A stretch of 43,250 nt of DNA from an uncultured Bacilli bacterium. GTDB taxonomy: Bacteria; Bacillota_I; Bacilli_A; RF39; UBA660. The stretch spans positions 1 through 43,250 of the forward strand of contig CAJTKV010000012.1 of the NCBI GenBank assembly GCA_910577075.1, written 5' to 3'. Below are positions 1 to 6,514 of the stretch, one piece after another. Under the pieces are notes generated by a model. That model was not told the DNA's origin. It did no database searches and was given only the letters and a program-made list of their open reading frames with translations. The position numbers and the translations under genes were made by a program. Position 1 is the stretch's first letter; each line of letters starts with the position of its first letter.

Positions 1-118
1 TATGCATTAAAAACGCGTTTTAGGATCCTGTGTAATTTAGGAGTTGTATAACTGATCGTGATGTTTTTATATTTGGAGGAAAGTTTTAGGATCCTGTGTA
101 ATTTAGGAATTTTAATTA
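1..118 (+). CRISPR. 3' end of a CRISPR array (type II-like)
   Basis: A 36-bp repeat lies at 17-52, beginning GTTTTAGGATCC and ending GTATAAC. A 30-bp spacer follows (53-82), then a second repeat (83-118) identical over its first 26 bases and diverged in its last 10, as expected for a terminal repeat. Bases 1-16 are the tail of the previous spacer. The 66-bp period and the GTTTTAG start are typical of type II arrays, and the degenerate repeat at the right puts the leader and cas genes to the left, outside the window. No cas gene and no anti-repeat is visible inside. The array orientation is well supported; the subtype is inferred from spacing and repeat start only. Confidence 0.85.
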
Positions 119-131
119 TTAAAAAATCTAA

Positions 132-162
132 GTCTGTTTGTTGATTTATAATTATAACAGAC
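132..162. other. Hairpin just downstream of the CRISPR array
   Basis: GTCTGTT (132-138) and AACAGAC (156-162) are perfect 7-bp arms around a 17-nt loop. It has no adjacent T-run, so it is not a simple terminator. It lies between the terminal repeat and the minus-strand small RNA. Function is unknown. Confidence 0.4.
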
Positions 163-184
163 CGTAGTGCTACTTATAATTACT

Positions 185-209
185 AAAAAAGGAATGACAT
201 ACTCATTCC
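185..209 (-). terminator. Terminator of the minus-strand small RNA
   Basis: On the minus strand GGAATGA, a 5-nt loop and TCATTCC form a perfect 7-bp stem, followed at once by TTTTTT (complement of 185-190). This is a textbook intrinsic terminator. Confidence 0.8.
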
Positions 210-311
210 CAATTTACTACTTATAAAAAATAAATAGGAGGAAGGACTCGCTGTTCCTTCATCTCTTTTGACCCAAAAGGTGTGTGGACGCAAGATTTTT
301 CCACCTCTCCT
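185..311 (-). ncRNA. Orphan structured small RNA, about 126 nt
   Basis: The minus strand has a complete transcription unit: a promoter at 318-346, a predicted start at 310-311 and an intrinsic terminator ending at 185. The RNA starts AGGAG, which pairs with CUCCU about 70 nt later (235-239), closing a junction with three hairpins. Hairpin 1 is GUGG/CCAC with a 13-nt loop, hairpin 2 is CUUUUG/CAAAAG, and hairpin 3 is GAAGGA/UCCUUC with an 8-nt loop. Loop 1 contains CUUGC and loop 3 contains GCGAG, which can pair as kissing loops. A 13-codon frame starting AUGAAGGAACAG lies in hairpin 3 but is probably incidental. I do not recognise a known RNA family; it lacks an anti-repeat and so does not look like a tracrRNA. 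Confidence 0.65.
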
Positions 312-317
312 AATAGT

Positions 318-346
318 ATTATACTTTATTTTTGTTTTTTCTTCAA
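318..346 (-). promoter_or_regulatory. Sigma-A promoter of the small RNA
   Basis: Reading the minus strand, TTGAAG (complement of 341-346) is followed by exactly 17 bp and then a perfect TATAAT (complement of 318-323). The start is expected about 7 nt further on, at 310-311, where the stable structure begins. Confidence 0.75.
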
Positions 347-396
347 TAATTCTTCCCTTTTTTCAAATAATAGTCAATTCTGTTTTGTTTCATTAT

Positions 397-638
397 TTAC
401 ATTTGAATAATCGTATTTTTATATTTGAAATATTTTGAATCAAGTGTATTTAATTTTAATGTAATTTTTACTTTATTGTCAAATTTTTTAATTAACCACA
501 AGGTATCTTCTGCATCTGATTGTTTAAATGCTCTATTGCGATTTTTAAGTATGTTATTGATTTCACTAATATATTTTTTGCACCTTCTATTTCATTAAAA
601 TCTTCAATTTTATTTTTATATAATAATAGTTTTAGTGC
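397..638 (-). pseudogene. Decayed gene fragment, minus strand
   Basis: Reading the minus strand, one frame encodes ALKLLLYKNKIEDFNEIEG (up to about 575). After a frame change near 555-575 another encodes SEINNILKNRNRAF...DTLWLIKKFDNKVKITLKLN...KYKNTIIQM and stops at 397-399. The composition is protein-like and the two pieces read as one protein with a frameshift and no start. The tail (LIKKFDNKV..LKLNT..KNTI) faintly resembles phage-type PBECR nuclease/toxin domains, but this is only an impression. It fills most of the otherwise gene-free 350-700 stretch. Confidence 0.45.
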
Positions 639-674
639 TATTTAAAAATTGTTATGGATAAAGTGATGGTAAGA

Positions 675-683
675 TGGTATAAT
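675..683 (+). promoter_or_regulatory. Extended -10 promoter for the DraG-like gene
   Basis: TGG followed by TATAAT at 678-683 is a TGn-extended -10 element 50 nt before the ATG at 733. No good -35 sits at 17 bp. A GGAG Shine-Dalgarno at 720-723 is 9 nt before the start. Confidence 0.55.
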
Positions 684-732
684 AAGTCCGTATTGATGTA
701 TTAGAAATACTTATGTTGTGGAGTGATAGACA

Positions 733-1668
733 ATGAGTAAAATAAAAGATGGATTATTGGGATTTGCTATTGGTGATGCGATGGGAGTTCCTATTGAATA
801 TACGGATAGAGAAATCTTAGTTAAAAATCCAGTTACAATGATGACAGGATATGGGACTTATAATCAACCTGAGGGAACTTGGTCAGATGATACTTCGATG
901 ACGATTGCAACAATGGATGCCATCGTGTTAAAAAAAGAAATAAATTATAAAGCTATTATGAGTAATTTCTTATCTTGGTTTGCCGTAGGTAAATATACAG
1001 CAACAGGTTCCATGTTTGATGTTGGTGCAACTTGTTCTGATGCATTAGCTAAATATTCTAGTGGTTCATATGAACCATTGGAATGTGGTATGGAAGATAT
1101 AAAATGTAATGGCAATGGGTCTTTAATGCGTATGCTACCAATCGCCCTTTATTGCTATTTTAAAAAACTAAGTGATGATGAAATAATAAATTTAGTTAAT
1201 GATATGTCTTCGTTAACACATGCTCATGAGATAAGTAAGATGGCTTGTTTAATCTATGTGAGATATGTAATGTGTCTATTAGATGGTAAAGATAAGATAG
1301 ATGCCTATGAAGAGATAAAGCAAGTAGATTATTCTAGTTATAGAGAAGATACAATTAAAGAGTTTGATAGAATTTTAAAAAGTGATATATCTGAGTATTC
1401 TTTAGATGAGATAAATAGCAGTGGATTTGTTGTAGATTCATTGGAAGCTAGTTTATGGGTAATATTAAATACAGAGAACTTTAAACAAGCAATAATTGGA
1501 TCAATTAACCTTGGAGTTGATACAGATACGATAGGTGCAATTACGGGATCTATGGCAGGAATAATTTATGGATACGATAGTATTCCAGATATATGGCTAG
1601 ATAAATTAAAAAAGAAAAATTATTTAATTAAATTAGCAATGAAATATGAAAAATTATTAAATGAATAG
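733..1668 (+). CDS. ADP-ribosylglycohydrolase (DraG/ARH family)
   Basis: Predicted cytoplasmic hydrolase that removes ADP-ribose from modified targets such as arginine-linked ADP-ribose. The 311-aa length fits the family. Near the N-terminus is the GLLGFAIGDAMGVPIEY block; residues 48-56 hold GTWSDDTSM, whose acidic residues bind the two metal ions; DTDTIGAITG from residue 263 supplies the C-terminal metal-binding aspartates. All signature residues are present, so it is likely active. It is monocistronic, with its own extended -10 promoter and a hairpin after the stop. The exact substrate (protein, DNA or small molecule) cannot be inferred. A macro-domain protein, another ADP-ribose reader/eraser, is encoded at 30936. 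Confidence 0.92.
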   Translation: MSKIKDGLLGFAIGDAMGVPIEYTDREILVKNPVTMMTGYGTYNQPEGTWSDDTSMTIATMDAIVLKKEINYKAIMSNFLSWFAVGKYTATGSMFDVGATCSDALAKYSSGSYEPLECGMEDIKCNGNGSLMRMLPIALYCYFKKLSDDEIINLVNDMSSLTHAHEISKMACLIYVRYVMCLLDGKDKIDAYEEIKQVDYSSYREDTIKEFDRILKSDISEYSLDEINSSGFVVDSLEASLWVILNTENFKQAIIGSINLGVDTDTIGAITGSMAGIIYGYDSIPDIWLDKLKKKNYLIKLAMKYEKLLNE

Positions 1669-1678
1669 ATGATATGAA

Positions 1679-1702
1679 ATACCACCTAATAGGTGGTATT
1701 TA
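1679..1702 (+). terminator. Hairpin after the DraG-like gene
   Basis: ATACCACCT, a 3-nt loop and AGGTGGTAT form a perfect 9-bp stem 11 nt after the stop. The following T-run is short (TTTATG), so it may be a weak terminator. Confidence 0.6.
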
Positions 1703-1746
1703 TGATATTAATTTTATATATTTTTTAGCAGTAGGTGATGTAGTAG

Positions 1747-2865
1747 ATGGATAATAAAAGAATAGGTAGTTTTATAAAAGAGCTTAGAGAAAAAGAAGGT
1801 TTATCACAAGGTGCACTTGCTAAGAAGGTATTTGTAGCAAGTTCGGTTGTTAGTAGATGGGAATCTGGTGTAGCAGGTGTTTCAGCAAATAATTTAGTTC
1901 TATTGAGTGAGATATTTCATGTATCTTTAGATGAATTAGTTGCTGGTCATAGATTTACAGAAGATAATCAGGAAGAGAAAGAAGAAGTATTACTTGAAGT
2001 TTTAAATAGTCATCAGAAAAAATCTAGATATATAAAAAGATTATTACATATTATCGTGGTATTGTTAATTTTATTCTTGGGATATTTCTTTTATAATTTC
2101 TATAATTCAGTTAAAGTATATACAATCCATACGGACACAGATAAATTAAATATTACTTATGGTATGTTAACAAAGACAAGAGATAGAATTTATTTTCACT
2201 TAGATGTTGATTCAAATATTAATGATGACGATATTGAAAATGTATCAATTTATTATGAGTTGGAAGATGAAAGAAAAGATATAATTAAGTGCAATACGTT
2301 AACCTCATTCAATTTTATAGATTATTATGGATATGAGGAATATATTAATTTTAATAACTTTGATAAGATTATAAATAATATGTATTTTGAGATAGTTTAT
2401 TATAATAGTGATGTTGAAAAGTATAAATTAACTTTTGATAGAAATTATGCCAATATAGATTTCTTTCTAAAGAAGGACAAAAAAATAGAAAAATCTGTTA
2501 GTGATAATAATACAGAATTATCTAATAGTTCTCTTGATGAAAAAATTCAAAAAGTAAAAGAAATATTGAGTAAAAGCAATGATGAAAAAATAATAACTTA
2601 TGAGAATGTTGACTATGATGTTCTGATATTTTCAAATCGTATAAAAATCATATTTAATGAAAGTGGTTTTAAGAATCAGTTTATTTATAATTTTGATAAG
2701 GTTAATTTCTTTTCTTTTGAAAATTATATTAATGATGAGTGGAAAAGTGTATATATGAAAAGCATTCATAGTGGCGAATGTATTGAAGGTGATTGCAAAA
2801 ACTTTAATGTTCATTATGAAAAATTCAAAAAAGTTTTAGATTATATAATTGAAAAAAACAATTAG
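1747..2865 (+). CDS. Membrane-anchored XRE-family transcriptional regulator
   Basis: Residues 5-60 form a classical XRE/Cro helix-turn-helix (IGSFIKELREKEGLSQGALA...SSVVSRWESG...LVLLSEIFHVSLDELV). A basic stretch follows and then one strongly hydrophobic segment at about 98-118 (LLHIIVVLLILFLGYFF), so the roughly 250-residue C-terminal part should lie outside the membrane. That part is not recognised; it is rich in Asp, Asn and Tyr and could be a sensor. The start is preceded by AGGTGATG. The arrangement suggests a one-component membrane sensor-regulator. Its target is unknown; the secreted protein encoded next (2941) is a natural candidate. Confidence 0.85.
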   Translation: MDNKRIGSFIKELREKEGLSQGALAKKVFVASSVVSRWESGVAGVSANNLVLLSEIFHVSLDELVAGHRFTEDNQEEKEEVLLEVLNSHQKKSRYIKRLLHIIVVLLILFLGYFFYNFYNSVKVYTIHTDTDKLNITYGMLTKTRDRIYFHLDVDSNINDDDIENVSIYYELEDERKDIIKCNTLTSFNFIDYYGYEEYINFNNFDKIINNMYFEIVYYNSDVEKYKLTFDRNYANIDFFLKKDKKIEKSVSDNNTELSNSSLDEKIQKVKEILSKSNDEKIITYENVDYDVLIFSNRIKIIFNESGFKNQFIYNFDKVNFFSFENYINDEWKSVYMKSIHSGECIEGDCKNFNVHYEKFKKVLDYIIEKNN

Positions 2866-2905
2866 AGGAGGTGTACATAAAATGTATTACCTCCTCTTTT
2901 ATTTT
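2865..2905 (+). terminator. Strong terminator after the XRE gene
   Basis: GAGGAGGT (2865-2872) pairs with ACCTCCTC (2889-2896), with an inner TACAT/ATGTA stem, and is followed by TTTTATTTT. It overlaps the stop codon and separates the regulator from the secreted protein gene. Confidence 0.85.
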
Positions 2906-2940
2906 GTGTGTTATAGTGTATTTAGAAATGAGGAAGTACT

Positions 2941-3690
2941 ATGACTAAAAAAATGAAAAGATTAATATGGGGTGTTTTGCTAATAGTTAGTTTCTTTAGT
3001 TTCAGTGTAAAAGCATTGGAAAATGAAGAAATTTATTATGAAAATGATAATGGTGTAAGATTTACTAAAAGCGAATATGATTTTGTTAGTGAATTTTACT
3101 ATGATGGTTATCAAAAATTTATGACAGTAGATAATTATCAAAGATTAAAAGAAGCGGGTGTTATGTTAGAAAAAGTAAAAAAAGTTGTGTACAATGAAAA
3201 TAATGGTATTCAAACTTTAACTGATGTTACATATCAGTCGGCAAGTAAAAAATTACTATTATCTTATGTTTGTACAAGTAGATGTTATGCGTCATTTCAA
3301 GCATCTTGGTTAACCATAGCAAATGTAAGAAGTTATGATCTTATTGGAGTATATTCTCCTACTGCAAATGTACTTGAAGCTGAAGGATCAAGTATGGCAT
3401 ATTCTAATAGTGCATTTTCTCCAGTAGAAAAAAATAATACTAAGAATGGAATATCATCTACATTTAAGCTACCTACTACAGATGCTAAATATGTCTTTAC
3501 TTTAGATTTTAATGTACCTAAAGGAACTAAAGTATATGCAAGTTATCAACATGCTAAGAAATCTATTAGTTTAGCTAATAGTAGAAAATATACTTATGCT
3601 TCGTCTGGTTATGGTGGAGTATTTAAGTTTGATTCTAGTGTGTCTAGTTATTATGATGGTATGGGAGGAGTGAATACAACTTTGTCTTAA
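2941..3690 (+). CDS. Secreted protein of unknown function
   Basis: The N-terminus (MTKKMKRLIWGVLLIVSFFSFSVKA) is a signal peptide with a likely cleavage site after VKA at residue 25. The mature part of about 224 aa has no domain I recognise. It has a central YVCTSRCYASF segment whose two cysteines could form a disulfide, and the second half is rich in Ser, Thr, Tyr and Gly, suggesting a beta-rich extracellular fold. There is no sortase motif or second membrane segment, so it should be released or loosely surface-bound. The start has GAGGAAG upstream. It lies between a terminator and the PHP-ATPase operon; a relation to the preceding membrane-tethered regulator is only inferred from position. 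Confidence 0.75.
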   Translation: MTKKMKRLIWGVLLIVSFFSFSVKALENEEIYYENDNGVRFTKSEYDFVSEFYYDGYQKFMTVDNYQRLKEAGVMLEKVKKVVYNENNGIQTLTDVTYQSASKKLLLSYVCTSRCYASFQASWLTIANVRSYDLIGVYSPTANVLEAEGSSMAYSNSAFSPVEKNNTKNGISSTFKLPTTDAKYVFTLDFNVPKGTKVYASYQHAKKSISLANSRKYTYASSGYGGVFKFDSSVSSYYDGMGGVNTTLS

Positions 3691-3721
3691 ATTAGATGAA
3701 GTTGATTTTAAGAGGTGAATT

Positions 3722-6232
3722 ATGGAACAGGAATGGTTACTATTAGATATGCATATGCATTCTCATTGTTCAGCAATAACCAAAAAGGGTGATTCTAAAA
3801 AAGTGAGAAAGATGACGGCCAAAGAATTTATAAATACTATTTCTTGTAAGGGCGTAAAAATTTTTAGTGTTACAGACCATAATTACTATTCGAAAGATTA
3901 TTATGATTCTTTAGATAAGTACATATCTGATAATAATTTATCGATGAAATTAATTAATGGTGTTGAGTTTGATGTTTATGTGGATTTAGAAGAAAGCAAG
4001 GAAAATTATATTCATGTGTGTATTTATTTCGATGATGATGTTGATAGAGAAAAATTAGAAACAACGGTTAAATCGTTATATGTTGATTCTGATGGCAATA
4101 ATCTTAAACCAAGATTTGACGAGATTTTAGGAAGCCTCTATGAACTAAAAACTAAGATGATTATAATTCCTCACGGAGATAAGAGTCGTGGATTATTGGA
4201 CACTCATTTGTTTGATAAGATGTCGAAAAGTAATATTCCTGAATTTTATAAATATGCTATGTATAAAATATTTAATGCTTTTGATGTAAAAATCAATTTC
4301 ACAAATAGTAGTAATAATCATTGGGCAAAGAACTTTTTTTTCAAGACGAAGCAATATTCTGAATTATTAAAAGAAAAAACTCAAGAAGAAATTGAGGACA
4401 TTGAAACTAAAATTTTGGAAAAAATTAAAGATACAAAAATAGTTTTATCAGATGAATTGAACATAATATATGATTATATTCTTAGATATGGCTCATTTTT
4501 TTCTTATTTTGTTTTTTCTGATTGGCATAATAATAGTCCTTATGATCCACTGATTAATAATTTTATATTTGGTAATTTAGATTATGCTTTTTCGGCTTTT
4601 GAGATGGCAACTCTTGATCCAGAATCTAGAATTATTAAATCTACTGAATCTGTGATTGAAATTCCCGATACCATTTTGAAAGAAGTTAGTTTTAAAATAG
4701 GTGAATCTCTTAACACGATTTCTTTTTCTCCTGGTTTAAATGCAATAGTTGGTAAGAGAAATAGTGGCAAATCGTTGTTGCTATCTGTTTTAAAAAATTT
4801 ATCTGAAAAAGATGCAAAAGATGGGGCTATAAATAAATATTCTTCTTTGAAAATTAGTGATATTTGTGCAAAAAATCGTGGAAATATTGATATTTCTTTG
4901 GGAAGTTTAAATTCTGTTGAATTTTTGACACAGGCTCAGATAACGGAGATATTTGAAGATCCATCTAAGGCCCCAAAATCTATTTCTGCTTATTTTTTAG
5001 ATATAAAAAGTTTAGATTTGACTGTTTTAAATAAAATAGTTAAAATTGGCGAAAATATTAAACCCTATAATTTGGATTATAAAACTTTGACTTCTAATAT
5101 TTTATCTATAAAAAAGACTAGTAATTTCAATTATAATACTCATAATCTTCTTAATGAGATAAAGGCTAAAGCAAATTTTCAAAAAATATTAGGAGAATAT
5201 GATGACTTAATTGATAATATTAGAGATTTAAAACTTGATGTGTCACTATTAAAAAAACAACAAAAAGAAATTAATGATAATAAAATGTATTATTTAGCTT
5301 TGATTTCTAAATACAATGATTTATTGGAAAAGCATAATTCTAGAATTCAAGAGTTTAATTCTGGTTTAACTAGTAATCAAATTACTTTTAATCAAAATAT
5401 GAAAGATATTCGTAATGCAGTCAATTTATTAAAAGAAAATTTATTAATACAGCTATATTTAGAAAAATTTAAAAAATTAGTAAATAATTTTAGTATTGAT
5501 AATCCTCCTGTAGAAATAGCAAAAAAAGGTAAATATTTATTTGTAACTTGTTACGACATTCCGGGTGATTTAAAAAATCAAATAGAAGAAAAAATATTGA
5601 AAACCATATATAGAGGTTCTTCTATGTATGATTTAGATAATTATGTTAAGGGAGAATCAAACAAAAAGTTAAATGGCAGTTTCAAAACTGTAGTTGATGA
5701 ATTACGAAAGTATCTTGCCGGAGATGCATTTAAACCTAAAAAGGAATTTTATGAGATAAAAAATGATGCTATAGATTATAAAAATAGCGTTAAAACGTTG
5801 CATGACTTAAAGAAACATGTAGAAAACAAGAATTTAGTAAATTTGACAAATTCTTCTCCGGGAACAATGAGTGTTGCATATTTAGATATGTTATTTGACT
5901 TAGAAGAAAAAATATTGATTTTAGATCAACCAGAAGATAATATTGATAATGATTATATAAGCAATTACTTGGTTCCTAATATTAAAGAAAAAAAGCAAAT
6001 AAAACAATTGATTTTTGTTACACATAATCCGTCAGTCGCTGTTTATGGAGACGCATTTAATTATATATATGTAGAAAATAATGATGGCATAAAGTATACA
6101 AATTATTTGATAGAAAAGTATGAAGATAAGGAAAAATTAATAAATATTTTAGAAGGAGGTCGTCCTAGTTTTTCAAATAGAAACAAAAAATTTGGAAATG
6201 TTATAGGATATGATGAATATGGAACTGATTAG
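3722..6232 (+). CDS. PHP phosphoesterase-AAA ATPase fusion (TrlF-like)
   Basis: Two-part protein of 836 aa. Residues 1-310 are a PHP-type metal-dependent phosphoesterase: DMHMHSH at 9-15, TDHNYYS near 51, PHGDKS near 149 and SDWHNN near 265 are the expected metal ligands. Residues 320-836 are an SMC/RecN-like ATPase: Walker A GKRNSGKS near 344, a helical coiled-coil-like insertion from about 430 to 640, Walker B ILILDQPEDNID near 733 and the H-loop VTHNPS near 765. The domain order matches TrlF-like PHP-ATPases found in defence islands. It probably couples ATP-driven DNA sensing to phosphodiester cleavage. A GAGGTGA Shine-Dalgarno precedes the start. Its 3' end overlaps the next small gene, which is followed by an OLD nuclease and a helicase. 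Confidence 0.88.
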   Translation: MEQEWLLLDMHMHSHCSAITKKGDSKKVRKMTAKEFINTISCKGVKIFSVTDHNYYSKDYYDSLDKYISDNNLSMKLINGVEFDVYVDLEESKENYIHVCIYFDDDVDREKLETTVKSLYVDSDGNNLKPRFDEILGSLYELKTKMIIIPHGDKSRGLLDTHLFDKMSKSNIPEFYKYAMYKIFNAFDVKINFTNSSNNHWAKNFFFKTKQYSELLKEKTQEEIEDIETKILEKIKDTKIVLSDELNIIYDYILRYGSFFSYFVFSDWHNNSPYDPLINNFIFGNLDYAFSAFEMATLDPESRIIKSTESVIEIPDTILKEVSFKIGESLNTISFSPGLNAIVGKRNSGKSLLLSVLKNLSEKDAKDGAINKYSSLKISDICAKNRGNIDISLGSLNSVEFLTQAQITEIFEDPSKAPKSISAYFLDIKSLDLTVLNKIVKIGENIKPYNLDYKTLTSNILSIKKTSNFNYNTHNLLNEIKAKANFQKILGEYDDLIDNIRDLKLDVSLLKKQQKEINDNKMYYLALISKYNDLLEKHNSRIQEFNSGLTSNQITFNQNMKDIRNAVNLLKENLLIQLYLEKFKKLVNNFSIDNPPVEIAKKGKYLFVTCYDIPGDLKNQIEEKILKTIYRGSSMYDLDNYVKGESNKKLNGSFKTVVDELRKYLAGDAFKPKKEFYEIKNDAIDYKNSVKTLHDLKKHVENKNLVNLTNSSPGTMSVAYLDMLFDLEEKILILDQPEDNIDNDYISNYLVPNIKEKKQIKQLIFVTHNPSVAVYGDAFNYIYVENNDGIKYTNYLIEKYEDKEKLINILEGGRPSFSNRNKKFGNVIGYDEYGTD

Positions 6233-6491
6233 AAAAGAAAAAAATGTTATATTGATGAGTGAAAAATCAGAAATTGAAAGCTATTCTTTTGATAAAGAAA
6301 TAAATTTTAGCGGTTTAATAAACTTTTTGTTAAATCAAAATCTTTCAAAACAAATTGAGATAAATGACACTTTAAATGATAAAAGCGAAGCTGAAGAGAA
6401 TCTTATTAATATAATATTTGAGCTGGTAGATGATTATAATTCAAAAGTTAAGGAAATGAAAGAATTCGTTGATAATTTATCAAATAATTAA
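6210..6491 (+). CDS. Small acidic protein between the two ATPase genes
   Basis: A 93-aa product with no recognised domain; it is charged and predicted helical (INFSGLINFLLNQNL, ENLINIIFELVDDYNSKVKEMKEF). It overlaps the end of the PHP-ATPase gene by 23 nt in another frame, so translation is probably coupled. Starts at 6210, 6213 and 6219 are all possible. The conserved-looking overlap and the position between two nuclease-ATPases suggest a small regulatory or adaptor subunit, but nothing in the sequence proves this. Confidence 0.7.
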   Translation: MMNMELIRKEKNVILMSEKSEIESYSFDKEINFSGLINFLLNQNLSKQIEINDTLNDKSEAEENLINIIFELVDDYNSKVKEMKEFVDNLSNN

Positions 6492-6514
6492 TTCTTTGAT
6501 GAGGAATAAGTAAT

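Noticed and set aside
185..311. tracrRNA for the neighbouring CRISPR array
   Set aside because: The RNA has a promoter and terminator next to the array, but no stretch complements the repeat beyond chance, so there is no anti-repeat.
185..311. SRP RNA, 6S RNA, tmRNA or a common riboswitch
   Set aside because: It is too short or lacks the conserved loops of these families (for example the GGAAGNAGCA SRP loop), and it ends in a terminator without a downstream gene.
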